A stretch of DNA of 64,000 nt. Source: Dirofilaria immitis. Its lineage: Eukaryota; Nematoda; Chromadorea; Rhabditida; Onchocercidae. Below, piece after piece: positions 13,651-27,158 of this stretch. Under the pieces are notes generated by a model, which saw only the letters and a list, made by a program, of their open reading frames with translations, searched no databases and was not told the origin of the DNA. The stretch's first letter is position 1. Each line of letters starts with the position of its first letter. The stretch spans positions 434,001 through 498,000 of the forward strand of contig JAKNDB010000096.1 in assembly GCA_024305405.1 (NCBI GenBank). Direction: 5' to 3'. Made by a program: the position numbers and the translations under genes.

Positions 13651-14344
13651 ATCGTATTCAAGAATGATCTTCCATCTACTGTTTCTTAACACATTCCCAT
13701 AAATGATTAGTGGGTTAAAACGGAGATAAAGGTCAATCGATTAATTAACAAACTGACCTCTTATCTTTTTAATCATTAATTCATTATGACGATATAATTC
13801 AAAACTGATGATAATTGGAAAAATATTTGATTGGATATGGGAAAATAGCAGCATTCGTAATATTCGCAACTAACCATTTTATGGAAATTACAGAAATTCG
13901 GTTTTAATCGAAATTTGCATATATTTTTTTTTTTGAGAGGTAAAAACTTTAAGATTCGAGATTGAAATGTGACATAATATATAATATTATCAAATGAAAA
14001 TTAGACTATTTTGAGATATCACAGAGCGTAATATAGCTTTGACTAATCAAGATTTGCATAATTTTCTCGAAACGTGGAAGTTTTTAAATTCGAGATCTAA
14101 GATGTGACATAAAATGTAATATTATCAGATGAAAAACTGGATTAAGATATCATAGAGCATGATGACGTTAGCATAAAATGACATATGAATGGGATCCTTT
14201 AAAAGAAACGTTAAAATTCAAACTCTCTCTCCCTCTCTCTCTGTTTGGAATATATAACTACGGAAATATAGATAGAGAATCCCTCGTTATTTTGATGGAA
14301 ATGGAGGATGAGAAATGAAAATAGTGATGTATGATGGTACATAC

Positions 14345-14431
14345 CTGGTAGGTTGCTAATGACAACATCTTTTAACGAGACAAACTGCAAATATCCACTT
14401 TTTAAGCTTAATTCCCGAAGAGTTATCTGAC
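14345..14431 (-). other. orphan exon-like segment, unknown gene
   Basis: Between a good acceptor (CAG at its right end) and a good donor (GTATGT at its left end), the minus strand is open and protein-like: ITLRELSLKSGY, then LQFVSLKDVVISNLPG. I could not find confident partner exons, and I do not recognise the family. It could be an exon of an unresolved gene, a relic, or chance. Confidence 0.3.
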
Positions 14432-14625
14432 AACAAATTCAGCTATATAATTTAGAAATGTGAGATGGAACAGAGAATGAAAGGAAGAGAAAGTTCAATA
14501 AAATTCGGTAAACATTAATTTAAAATTGGTTATATCAATTCAATGAAATTGAATAAATTCACTGATCGCAATAATTGCATAAGTAGTTCAAGCAAATACA
14601 GGTAAGCAATGAATACCTGAAAGAT

Positions 14626-14853
14626 ATGATCGAAAGATTGAGAATGAATAAAATGAATAATCATATTTCATTTCTGAAAGGTAAAATTGATCCTTTTCAT
14701 CAAATGATTCTTACTAATCTTTCTAATCAATTACAAAATTTGTTCAGCTCTGATGACCTTGATTTTAAATACGGCAATATTGCAATTTCAAATTCCAGAG
14801 GCCAAGATATAGTAAGAGGTCAGCAGGACAGCTTAAAACCTTTCAGATGGAAG
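14626..14853 (+). other. orphan open segment, unknown
   Basis: Plus-strand open stretch ending at a possible donor (ATG then GTAAAA), with codon texture richer than its surroundings (for example SSDDLDFKYGNIAISNSRGQ). No recognised domain and no convincing acceptor. Reported only as a candidate exon. Confidence 0.22.
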
Positions 14854-15169
14854 ATGGTAAAAATTTTCAAAATATTTGAATAGAAAAATTTCAAGTTTTT
14901 AAACTTTCTGATCATTCATAATCAAATTTCTTGATTTGATTGATCTCGATCTTCTGTAAATTTCAAAAATTTTTCTTTTAACATCTCAAAATGGAATCAT
15001 TTTTTTAGTCAAAACCGAAATCCAATAGCCTAAAATATGCTGATATCAGGTCGTGCTTTAATATTTCATAAAAATTATCAGCAAGGACGTTGCTCTTGCG
15101 ATATTTTTCGAGATCAATGAGAAAGAAATACAAACTTAATAATTTTGGAATAAATATAAAAAGAAAATG

Positions 15170-15307
15170 ATGAGCGATAAGTTGTGGTGATGCAGAATCA
15201 TAAACAACAGCGGATTCATTATTCGATAAATTCCATCTTCTGATACTGCCTTTATTGACATTGATACATTGAGCTAGTAGCTCCATCTGAATCCATTCTT
15301 CTCTCAA
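15170..15307 (-). other. orphan open segment, unknown
   Basis: Minus-strand open stretch with protein-like content at its start (REEWIQMELLAQCINVNK, then RRWNLSNNESAVVYD) that degrades to AT-rich hydrophobic sequence further on. No domain recognised. It might belong with the exon-like segment at 14345-14431. Confidence 0.2.
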
Positions 15308-16416
15308 TTTCTCGATGAATAAATTATTGTATTATTTATATTAAAAGCAGAAACAATAAATGATGCAATTTTGACTGATAAAAATTCTACAAATTTCGGA
15401 AAATTTTCAGTTGCCTTAATAATTGTCAAAAAAATTAATTAATTTCGATCCCATTAAATCTATTAATTATAAATAGAATCGATATCAATCAATATCATCA
15501 CGAATGATAAAAAATTGTTGCAACTGGTAAAAATACTGTCTGTAAGTATGATAGAGGCCTTGGCTTATTTCTATAGATTTTAAGGACTTGGCTTATTTGC
15601 ATGAATTACTATTAATACAGATATAAAAAGTGATATATTCAGCTTCTTTGCTAAAACACGGTAAATAAATGATAATGATCAGAAAACAAGTAGGTAACAA
15701 AAAAAATACCGTCGATTTTCTTTGTTCCGAGAACAAGCTCTTAACTAATTAAAACTTGTTACTTCAATTGTAAATTAATTTTTTAATTAAAGTATTTCGT
15801 CGAATGCAACTTTGACATGATTTTAGGTAAGAATAACATTACCACTAAATTCACTATCATAAATAAACCATAATTACACAATTTCATTTAATTGTTCATT
15901 CTTTTCGATACGAATTTCATTACAGTAAAGTTCATTGAAACTAATGAATAATTTGAACTCACCATCTATTTTAATAGAACTATTTATAATAATGATATGA
16001 CAGGAAACATAATGGTAATTATCGATTAATAGTGCAAGTATTTGAATCGAATGATCGTTTAAGAAGGATCATTACTGATTCGTATAGAGAGAGGAATTAA
16101 GTGTTTAACAACTATCATTTGAAATAATTTTTGCATTACAGATATTTTTAAAAAGTAAAAATAGGAGTTTTGCATTGTTAATCCTTTCATGATTGGCATT
16201 CTAATTATGAGAAAAGTTTTTTAATTTCATGAATAATAACAACGATGAGGTCATACCAGTTTGCATTGAGAACTTTCATTTCAAATTTTCAAACAATCAA
16301 CGAAACATTTGACAACACTTAAAAATTAACTAATATAACGACAACAAATGCATCAAAGAGAACTACTATTTAAAATATTTTCAAGAAATTCAATTTTTGA
16401 CAAAAGCAACTTATTA

Positions 16417-19400
16417 TCAATATTTTTTGAGGTTTTTTAATGCCATTTGAACGAAAATTTGGAGTCCCTCTACAAAAGCTTGTGTTGCGGTGAATTTATC
16501 ACATTTTGAAACATATCTATTAGCATCTGCTGCGTACTTCGAAGCAACACTGCTGATAAAATGTTTCGTACGAACTGAGTTGTCATTTTATCAATTGTAC
16601 CAAATCCAATTATCTGAAGCAATCATTTAAAGGTTGAATTTTTGTTCACAGTTTTTGGACATTATTCATGGTCGAGAACAAAATTAAGCAAGAGAATGCG
16701 ACGAGCCGTTTTTTTGAAAAACATACGATCAAACCGTATTTTTCATTTCTCTAAACAATTACATTAACGTAATCTTAGCCTGCTAAATCTCAGCCATTGA
16801 TATTTGCAATTCACACTATCAAAATAAGCACTCCTGTATTTGATTTATAGATCATTTGAAAAATAATGATTAAATATTTTAAATTGTATCTTAAATTTAC
16901 TTCATGTAGCTGTTATCGATCATATAACTTAATATGGATGATCATGATCCAAAATACTTATTCCACCGGTTATTTTTATTTCACCCCTATTATGTCCTAC
17001 TTTTTTAGTTTTTGAGAGATTCTTTAAAAAATGTTCGCGTACATATTGATTTTATTTTTACAAAATCCAGATATGTAAAAATCATTGAAAAAAGAAAAAG
17101 AAAAAGAAAAGAAAAAAAAACCCAGCAATACCCAACTGAGTTAACATAAAACAAAAGTTACCTTTAGTAAAGTAATCCCAACTGATCGTTTAGTCATTAG
17201 ATCAACTATAAGTAATGTTAAATTTTTACGTTGCAATTCACTTATCTTTGATAAAATTTTAATCCGGTCCCACAACGCGTACTGTGTGGTGAGCTAAAAC
17301 GAACTTTTGTTATATTTCATTCTGTGAATTTTTAATTAAAAGTAAAATCCAAAATTATACATATAAGAATCTACAGCCCAATTTAAATTAAAATTTTCAC
17401 TACTTTCTTATAAAGCTTTTTTAATGCAAACCATGTGATGAAAAAAGCTCATTATAGGGATCGCTGCTTCACACAGAATATGTCCAGTAAAAAAAAAAGT
17501 CTAAAAGTGTATAAAGTATATGACTAAAAACTTCAAAAATTTATAAAGCTCAAAAAATTTTCCAATTATTATGCATCTAAATTGCTGATATTTTAACTAA
17601 TTCTTTATGACTGAACCTGATTCTGACTAGGAAATGCTCCGAATGAAACAATTATTTTACAGTTTTTTTATTTTTTTAAAAAAGGTTTTAATAAACGAAC
17701 AGAAATTATCATAGATAAATGCAAAACTCATCAATAGCAACGGAATAAAGCGATACCCAAAAACTGAAAATATACCTTAAAACGTTTATGATAACAACAG
17801 AGACGATCGATAACAGCAGCATAAAACGCATTATAAATGGCTTCTCGCAATGCACAATGAACACAGATGTGCACTATTTCCCTCTCCTGCTGTCCCTTGA
17901 AGGAAAGCCTCAATAGTTTTTCAAACGCATCTATTTCATCCTGAAATTAAAATAGCCTATATTGAATCTGAAATAATTTAAATAGAAAGAAGGTAAATTC
18001 AAGAGTTAAAAGTAAATTAAACTGAAAAGTTTGATAGCTTTGATGACATAAATAAAGTCAATAACAACGAAGGAAGTAAGAAAATTTACCATTGAAGACA
18101 TGATAGTGCAAAAAATGTCACGTCTAACTGTTGTATTCATTTTGGCTTTTCTCGCAAGCTGTAACAAAGATGCACTGAATTTCACGGTTTGACCAACAAT
18201 TTTATCATCACTTTTATTTTGCGGTACTGGAGCAGTCGGCAACCAGGCTGAACCAACGATCCACCAACGTCCACGTTCGGGTATATGCATAATATCATCC
18301 ACACTTATCGGCAGCTCTTTCTCTTTATCCAATTCTACAATGAAAAATAAGCTAAGATTGAAAATTTTAATAATTAAGTTGCCAGAAAGAATACAGTTTT
18401 TTACTACTTCAACTGCACCTGTTCTAAAGCTTCAAAAACTCGAAGTTTTGTTTGTATTCCAATATCTTAATTATGTCTTGATCTGCGATTTGCTGTATGG
18501 ACATATGTCATTAATTACTAATACTAGTTATTAAAAATAAATGATTTTTGATCGACAATTTAAACCAATAATGATGAAATGAAACCAAAGTCTCCAGAAA
18601 TTCAAAGCGCTATGATAATGAATTTCTCTAAAATTCAACAATTTGGAGTCCTACAAATCTTTAACGATGAACGCAAAAAAAAATAATATAAAATACTTCT
18701 CGTTAATCCACGAAAGATATTCAAGTAATGAGAATGCATTGTGGAATCTATTATATCCGTAAATTTACGAATATTCATATTCTTTATTGTATTAATCTCA
18801 TCCACAACATATCGCAATTGTTTTCTTAAATAGAAAAACTTCAGTTAATCATGTGAAATTTTAATTGCGAAGTGAAAATTATGCATTGTATCAATATGTC
18901 ACCCTTAAATTTATTACGATTTCAATATCGACTTAGCATTAAAGCATATAAAATACAGATAAAACTTCTCTCCCCATAAAAATAATATTTTATCGAATTA
19001 CTGACGTTTTATAAGATGCTTCCGGAAGTTGTGAGAAGAATGACTGCGTTTCTGTTATACATTTTTGGAAGGCATCCAAATCCCTACTCTTCATAGTATT
19101 GCCACAATCTGTGGAAAAAAAGAGTAAAAATCGAAGCTACATTGCCAACTTTTAGCTCCAAAAATTGTGTTTAGCTCGAACACAATTCCAAATAAAAATG
19201 ATAAAAATATGAAGCGGGTGCTAAAGCAATACGCTTAACGTCCTTTATAATCTTAAATAAAACGACAGTAATAATGCATCAATAATTCTGCAAAAAACTT
19301 GTTTAAATTACCTTTGTTTTCTGAAAACTCTTAATTATTTCTTTAAAATATAAAGAACTAACAACTTAAAAAGCTTTGAAACAAGTAAGACATTTATCGT

Positions 19401-21526
19401 TGACTTGTTCTCGCAAATGCCGCATAATTTCGATAATCATAATAACTTTGATAACCTGTAACTATTATAAATATATATATATTTATGTTTAATTCTAGAT
19501 TTTTATGCCATCGGGAATAATTTATATATATTTTGAGCACAGAAATTTGATCATCATCATTAGCGATAATAAGTGATATTTAACCAAGCGACTATTTTAC
19601 GTATTACACAACGCTCATAACAATTCTATATTCTCAGAGTGCGTAAATATATCCGATCTTTTAAAATATCTCACAATTATAATGAAATAAGTTGGAAAAC
19701 CACTAAATATAGAATAGCTATGTCCAATCAATAATAAACGAGAACCTTGAAATTATACAATTCAGCAAGTAAAACACAGAGGTTTTCAATGGATTTACCC
19801 TCTGGTAATGCAGCAACTATTTCCAAAAATTTTATAATATAATTCTCGACAAAATATGCTGCTGAAAGTAAAGTTATTTAAAAAATTCTAATTGAAATCT
19901 TAAAATTAAAAATTTTAAATTCGAGAAAATCTTATTCTTTACTTATCCTATTGATTAATTCGAAGAAAAAAATCATCTCTAACGCATTATATCATACAAT
20001 CAACAACCAAACAATATTAAGACATCGCTTGATTGTTAGAAATTATTGCAAATAAAAACTTACAAACTTCCGTAGAAACTGTTGTATGGATAAGAGCAAT
20101 AAATACTGCATATTCAGTGATCAGTCGATCTGGCAAGCGATAGCTTACATCGACACTGTTTATAATTTCCGAGAAGAATAACTGCTTCACTTCTGCAATT
20201 ATAAATAATTTAAAAACTTCCCATTAAGCACATTTATAAAAGTAAAACTAATTTGGAAAACATCATATATTTTACCATTATGCCCTCGGCTGGCAAATAT
20301 ATCGGAGAATGTTTTGACAGCACCCACCAGCGTATGCTCGTTCAATCGATTGACCAGACCTCGCAAAGATTTTTTCAGTTTTAAGTGCTCTTCTGTCTCT
20401 AGTAGCCCAGCTTTCTGTTCCAGCTCATTAAGCTTTTCTTTAGCACATAATTTTGAAGGTAAAAATTCTCCTGTATTCTTATTAATAAGGCGACCATAAA
20501 TATCTTCCTCCAAGTTTACATCGGTATCTTTTTCATCCTCGCTTTTTCAATAGAATCATTTTCCTGCATCTGCAAGCAATGAATCATTGAAATCATTTCC
20601 GAGAATCAATTATGATGGCATATGTCAAAAACATGTATTAGGCTTATAATTATTCATCATTTCGTCAAAAACTAACTTTGAAGATGTTGGCAAAATTGTT
20701 TTCGAGATGCTATTTCTATCCGTACTTTCACTGCTGCTTTCATTTTCTTCATTGTTCAACATTTCACTGTTATCCATATCGGAATCACTGTTTCTATCAA
20801 CGTCATTTTCAACGCCACTATGTTGCAATGGCTTTGGATCACACATCTCGAGGATATCTGTAAATTAATTGAGCTAAATGATATAGGTTACAACTTCAAA
20901 CTAGAATTCCAAGTGAATTTTTAGAAGCACCAAAAATTATTTTTAAAATCCAATTAAAATTCTAAAGGAAATTTAAAAATTAGGTAGAATTGTCAAGACA
21001 ATGAAATACGCACAATCAAGCCCTTCGGCACGGAATACTTTCGGCATATTCTTGCTTTTCCGTTTCTTGTAACCAAGAATCCGCTCATAGCGATGAATTT
21101 CGATATCATCTTCGTCAATACCTCGCATAAGTTCTTCTTTCGTAGTTGTTCTGACTGAGAAAAAAAAATGATATACTTGAAGACTTCTACAGAAACAGAC
21201 AAGCAACTATGCATCATATTACAATATAATTAGTAATCATAACAAATTAGAATAATTAAATGATATATGATAAAATAATACATATGGAGTAAAATGGAAT
21301 ACGCTAAAATAAACTTAATCAAATACATACATATATTAGGCTTAATTACAATCATGCTACACAATTTACTAGTGTTTAAATTGTAACGTCTAAAGTTAAT
21401 TAATTAAATTCAACTTACATTTTTCTTTTACGCCTTTTTACATGTTTTTTCTTTGTCGGTACTATTTCAACAATTTTTTTTCTGACAATCTGTTGGATTT
21501 TTCTTTTCTATGATAACATCTTCAAT
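16417..21526 (-). CDS. NOM1: NOM1/Sgd1-family nucleolar MIF4G-MA3 protein
   Basis: In yeast and animals this family is nucleolar and supports small-subunit ribosome maturation. Exons: 21419-21526, 21014-21150, 20677-20857, 20276-20569, 20064-20192, 19746-19861, 19455 to an unresolved end, 19006-19108, 18697-18824, 18090-18334, 17776-17940, 17162-17293 and 16417-16613 (TGA). The N-terminus is basic, then reads RAEGLDYILEM and a long acidic Ser/Asp/Glu tract. The MIF4G half starts LRGLVNRLNEHTLVGAV and includes DVSYRLPDRLITEYAV. The MA3 half is the clearest: GRWWIVGSAWLP, MNTTVRRDIFCTIMS, GQQEREIVHICVHCALREA and QYALWDRIKIL, each closely matching human NOM1. Phases join at most junctions. The first coding exon with the start codon was not found. 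The region after 19455 is probably missing a piece, and the last exon is one base short. Confidence 0.85.
16537..16544 (-). other. probable one-base deficit in the last NOM1 exon
   Basis: The frame reads IIGFGTIDKMTTQFVRNIL, family-like, then turns to nonsense. The other frame resumes family-like sequence (KFTATQAFVEGLQIF) to the TGA. The change falls near here, and exon 16417-16613 is 197 nt where 198 would fit. Confidence 0.7.
20543..20547 (-). other. frame break at a T5 run in a NOM1 exon
   Basis: The acidic leader (ENDSIEK) and the following SEDEKDTDVNLEEDIYG are in different frames across this run. One added base restores a continuous acidic sequence. The upstream splice phase is ambiguous, so this site is less certain than the others. 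Confidence 0.55.
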
Positions 21527-23170
21527 CTGCAATGAAATGATTTAGATGATAAATTAAATGATAATCTAAAGGAAAATTAAATCGAAAGGATTAGATTAAA
21601 AAAAAAAAATTCAAGTAAATTAAAATATATAAAAAGAAAGTGAAAAGTAATGACCTTTCTGTGGGAATTATATGCAATTCGACGAAATTTTTGCATTCTT
21701 TTTACTCTTTCTTATCATTTTTCGCTTACATGCACATAATACATTATCACCAACAGCCATTACGTTCCAATATTCCCTTAGTAAATTAAATATCTTCAAA
21801 AATAACTTAATTAAATTAATACTTATTTTTATTTATTAATCATTGAATAAAACATCTAACTCCTCAATCGCATATATCAATATAGAAATACAATAATAAA
21901 CAATTATAAAAATTAGAGAGGTAAAGAGAAACAAAAATATATAATTATCCGATAACTAATAAATCGCTTTATGATATCAAATAAAAATTTAGTTGAAAGA
22001 CAGATCATTTCTTTCAGCAAAAAATTTATCGCAGAAAAAAAGAAGAGAAAGGTCAAATGTCACAACGGCACGGTAAACGCTACTCCGCGAACTCCTGTCA
22101 TCAATTCAATTAAAAACCCAAATCATCCTACTGCCAACTCAAAGCAGAATAGCTAAATACGAAGTTTCATCTGTTTCAGATTATAAGATAAGGCCCCTCA
22201 AGTAGCATGGAAGTACGCGGAGATTCTAAATTAGATTCTTATGCTTAATGTTAAGCAGTGTATTTCACAGTTTTAATCAAGGCCTGAAGAAATTACATCG
22301 AATGATAAATTGTTTATCATATTATCTCTCGAATAAATAGATATGTCGGAGATGATTAGATATTTATGTCTAAAAATTTTAATCGATGATTCTGGTTGCT
22401 GAATTATATGAATTAGATTCAACGTAGACAAGAAGCGAATAATAACTGATAGAGAAATTAATTTTTCTTATCATTCGATGATAACGAAAAAGAAATAAAG
22501 TTTATTTTAAAAAAATTAATTTTTTTTTTTGAAAAATAAATTTGTCAAATATGAAAATAAACGTTTTTAGTTATGAAATTACTCAAAATGAATTCATTAA
22601 AAAAAAATTAAATTTATACTCTAAAATGAAAATATCTCTTAAATTTATCACAATAACAAATGATAAAAAGAAGGATGGAAAAAAAACGAAAAAAGAAAGA
22701 ACTCATAAAAAGAAATTAAAATAGGAAATTATTATAAATAAATAAATAAATAAATTTCATATATGTAATGATAAAATTGAACTAATCGAAAAATGATCAA
22801 ATCAAATAATCGCATTTAATAAACATTTTAGGCGAAGCATTCATTTCTTATCATTTAATTCAATTTTTATCATATAAGCAATTAATTAGCTTATATTTTC
22901 AATAATATTAATTAAAATAATTAATATCTATTTCCAATTATTTGTATATTTGCCAATTAATGATAGTATAAAATTTGAAAAATTTCCAATTAGGTTGTAT
23001 AATTCAAAAATATCAATTCAAATTCTTAAATGATACCTTTTTTATGACTTTTTTTTTTTAAAAAATCCCTTTAATTGCCGAATAATTTTTAGGATGAAAT
23101 AACCATCCATATAAATATATCATCAATAATTTACAATGACATTGAATATATACGGTAATAAAATGTTGAT

Positions 23171-23462
23171 AGTATCATTTGAAATTTAGAAAATTTGAAA
23201 TTTAAATTAAATAAAATTGAATAAAGCGGACTGATGGAATTAATAAAATTATTTAAAATTAATAAGATTTGAAATTTAAATTTTATAGCATAATCCTTGA
23301 AATAAATAAATTGTATTATTTGAGATTGGCAAATTTAAAATTTAAATTAAATGGTAAAGTCCTTGAAATGTAATAATAGAATTAATGATATTATTTGAGA
23401 GTGGAAAATTTTAAAATTTAAATTTAATGATAAAATCTCCGAAATGGAATGTCAGAATTGGT
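23171..23462. repeat. degenerate tandem array of about 65-76 bp, four copies
   Basis: Copies start near 23173, 23249, 23314 and 23389. Shared landmarks are TATTATTTGAGA followed by TTTAAAATTTAAATT, then a CCTTGAAAT-like box and a stretch ending in GAATTAAT. The copies are diverged, and the last abuts the ATT tract to the right. Confidence 0.7.
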
Positions 23463-23480
23463 ATATGAAACACATGTTGC

Positions 23481-23529
23481 ATATTATTATTATTATAAAT
23501 TATTATTATTATTATTATTATTATTATAA

Positions 23530-23606
<77 letters not shown>

Positions 23607-23613
23607 GTTATTA

Positions 23614-23646
<33 letters not shown>
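23481..23646. repeat. (ATT)n microsatellite
   Basis: Long ATT tract of about 55 units with a few TAA/TTT interruptions. The poly-leucine and poly-isoleucine frames seen across it are artefacts. Confidence 0.95.
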
Positions 23647-26610
23647 TCCATCTTATAAATCAAGAATATAAACTTCTTATTATTAATGTAAATGTAACAT
23701 TTTTTTCGCAACGATTATAACAAAATAATTTTGTTATAAAACAAAAAATCTAAATTTTCTATTTTTTCTTTTGATTTACAAAAATTATAAATTTAAATTT
23801 TTGGAAAAAGAAACATTAAAAACAATTGTTTACAATTATCAAATTTAATTAAAAATATGCATAATTGATTTGATATTTTGAAAGAAAAAATTTTAATTTC
23901 TAATTTTGTAAATGAATAAAATCTCAATAATCGTTATTAATATTTTTATGAGTATATTTTAATTTGAATTGATAAAAATTATAATCATTATTGCAATCTA
24001 ATTCTCTTACCACTGGTAAATACTAATAAATGATGAATAAACTTTAAAAAAAGTATCATCTATAATTTAATTTGAATTTTAAAATGTAATAGTTTGAAAA
24101 AATTAATTTTGTTATCAATGATATATCAGTGATGTCAAAATGTTGATTTAAATTAACAACTAAAAATTTTAATAATTATTATAGCATAAAATAAAACAAT
24201 CAAAAAATTTTATTTTCCCATAAATTTGTTAGACTTTATAAAGCAATTCATAATTGCCTCATTATGATATCAATCCTTGGCACAAATAATTTTTGCCTTC
24301 CTATTGGCTAAAATATGAAAAATTTTTGGGCCCTATATTTTTATAAAACTTTATTGCCTCATTTTTTTTTAAAAAATGTATATATTGTACGAGATGAAAA
24401 TATTTTGGAGGAAAAAAAGCCTTATCAATAAAAAATTAATTCCATTCATTCATATCATTTATATTTTTTAGCTATTAACGATTTTCAATTTCTGATAAAT
24501 TTTAATCAATTGCTATGCCTGAAAAAATTTTGCATATCATAAAATTATTCCAAAAAAATATTCTGACTATTTCTATACATATATACATTGCTAGTTTATA
24601 CTAATATTAATCGTTTTTTTCTTTTGCTAAAAATTTTTATCCAAAAATTTTGGCATTTCGATTAAATTTATATTTTGTTGACAAAAATTTCAACATACAA
24701 CTAAATTTACATTTTTTAGGAGAGAGAGAGAGAAAAAACTTTTTAACGCCTAACAAAAATTTCTAATTGAAATATTTTGAATGCTCAATATTAAATTTTA
24801 CATTTTCTTCTTCAAATAATTTAGTTTATGGATGATAAATTTTTTTAATTTATTTTTTTTTTTAGTTAAAAAATTTGTATAATTTATTATATTATTTAAG
24901 CGTTAATTTTAAAATATTTTTTTAAAAAAAAAAAAAGAAATATATAAATTGTTTTGTTATATTATTTATTTTTTATCGTTTTTGAATAAGTTTAATTTTG
25001 TAATTTTGTTGTTTAATTAAGCCTTAGGAAAATCTTTTAATAAATAAATTTTTTTTTCTTTTGTAAAATTTAAATTAACAATTTCTTCTTCTTCTTCGTT
25101 TTTTGCATATTTATAATTTGTTATTAACAGATTTATCCAATCATTGTTCAGAAACTATCAATTTGCTATCAATTTGCTTAATTTACGAATTAAAAGTTTT
25201 TTTTTATCATTTCTATCATATATCTTAATTTACGCATTCATTTTATACATGTATTTATATAAATTGAAAAACTTATTTTATTATTCATCGAGCAGATTAA
25301 AATTTTAACTTAATCAAATAAAAGAAAATCATCCAATTAAATTTGTACCAAACAAAATTTACATCAATATCTATTTTTTTTCATACATAATAAATGCATA
25401 AATTACAATTCAAATTTTATAGATAAAAATTTTATTTACAAAAATTTGTTTAAATTTAACTTTTTGACAAAATATTTCTTCATATTAAAAAAGGAAAAAG
25501 AATAGTAATAATATAATTATTATAGCAATAATAAAAAAAAAAAAAAAAGAAGAGATAACAAAAACGTTAATTTTGCAATGCATTAATCCAAATATAAACT
25601 AAATTTATAATTAATCCTCCTTAAATTTATCTCACTGAAAAATGGTTACTGTTTTTGATTCCAACAATTGCTTTCGTTATATCATTAAGAAATACAATAT
25701 TAACCTTATCGTCTTGAATTTTTTTGATAAAAATTTGATCTATTACCCGCCGTGTTATAAACCCCTATTTGATTATTGATAAATGAGTCGTCATCACTTA
25801 ATCACACTTTTTTTAAACCGGACTAATTATTCATTAATTTTACACCAATTTATATATTTGTTGGTTAAAATCAAAAGCACATCACCCTCTGTTTCTTTAA
25901 TTGTGCTAATCATTCATTAATTTACCACTCGCTTAATATTTAATTAAAAAAATGAAGGCATATTTTGGCAGTTAAAAATTATATCAATTATTAAAGCTCC
26001 AGCAGATAAGTGTATATTGTTTTGTCCTTTATGATAATTATTTCCAGATAACTGATAAACAAAATGTTTACTTTTCGTATTTTCTTCGGAAAAACAGACA
26101 AAAACAATAGTAAATGAGACCATTCACAAGAAAATGGATAAATCAAATGTGATGAGAAAATGGGAAAACTGTTCAATGGAACTTAGAAAAGTATAATCAA
26201 CCACGAAAAGAGTGGTTAATTTTCGGCCTAATCTTATCTCTGTTGGTGATCAAGCTATTCAAAAATTACAGATACTAATGAAAGTTGAGCAAATTTTTCT
26301 TTTCCATTGAATTTTGCTGATCGTTAAAACCGACAACATTACCCGATCTCTTCTCGAATGAATGCATCGAATTTTTATCCGGAGCAGCACCAAATTCATT
26401 TCCTACCTGGTTATTTCATAACAAACAAGTATCACACATCTACATTCAAGGAAACTTCTTCGAACCCAAATCAAAGAGTTCCAAAAAGTTTCCTCAAATT
26501 GTAAAACGACTTTGGAAATCATATATTTGTTGTGTTCCTAATACAATTAAATTTAAAATAAAAAGAAAATAAATTCGAACTAAGACCGGGTTCCTGGAAA
26601 AGAGGATGGA

Positions 26611-26625
26611 ATAATAATAATAATA

Positions 26626-26688
<63 letters not shown>

Positions 26689-26706
26689 GTAATAATAATA
26701 ATAATA

Positions 26707-26755
<49 letters not shown>

Positions 26756-26763
26756 TAATAATT
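26611..26763. repeat. (AAT)n microsatellite
   Basis: About 50 AAT units with scattered AGT changes, roughly 400 bp beyond the 3' end of polybromo. The apparent poly-tyrosine frame on the minus strand is an artefact. Confidence 0.95.
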
Positions 26764-27158
26764 CAAAGTTGATTTGATTATTTTATAACTGAAATTAAAT
26801 GAATTATTCAGAACACTGAAAAGCATAGAAATCTCAGTCTTTCCACAGTTCAGGAATGTAATAAATAGACTGACTTAAAATATGAAGATAGGTAACCCGG
26901 GATAAATAGACCGCTACAAGTTATTCTCAGAATGTGATTGCATATCAATAATAAGGACAGTAGCATCACTCTATGAGATTTCTCTAAACAGTAAAACAGC
27001 TCATAATAAAGTAATACAATTATTTAAAGCGTCATGACATACACATACATAAATATACAAATCAAACGAAAATAAATGATAAGTAACAATGAAAATCAAG
27101 GATAAACTACCATGCTTCCAACATATTAAGTTCATCATGCTTAAAAAAACCAAGTAAT

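Larger units (their letters stand above)
2298..14300. other. long intergenic region, no supported gene
   Basis: About 12 kb of AT-rich DNA upstream of dapk-1. I read it on both strands and saw only short open frames without domain-like content or paired splice sites. It holds poly-A/T runs, several microsatellites and tandem repeats listed separately, and CT-rich tracts (for example 9390-9448). The dapk-1 promoter and any non-coding first exon would lie at its left end, but nothing there could be assigned. Confidence 0.6.
21527..27158. other. intergenic region between NOM1 and polybromo
   Basis: About 5.6 kb of extremely AT-rich DNA. The NOM1 promoter and start exon should be near 21.5-22.2 kb. 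A short frame there starting MAVGDNVLCA at 21773 (minus) has a good donor, but its phase does not fit the next NOM1 exon. Apart from the repeats listed separately I see no gene in it. Confidence 0.55.

Noticed and set aside
13015..13689. 224-residue repetitive protein
   Set aside because: The openness is explained by a 99-bp unit without stops; no signal, domain or transcript feature supports a gene.
21680..21775. Start exon MAVGDNVLCA for NOM1
   Set aside because: The donor looks good, but its phase does not match the next NOM1 exon, so it was not included in the model.
23444..23711. Poly-leucine/isoleucine/asparagine reading frames
   Set aside because: They are translations of the ATT microsatellite and have no coding support.
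26494..26826. Poly-tyrosine frame on the minus strand
   Set aside because: It follows from the AAT microsatellite; the flanking parts show no domain or splice support.
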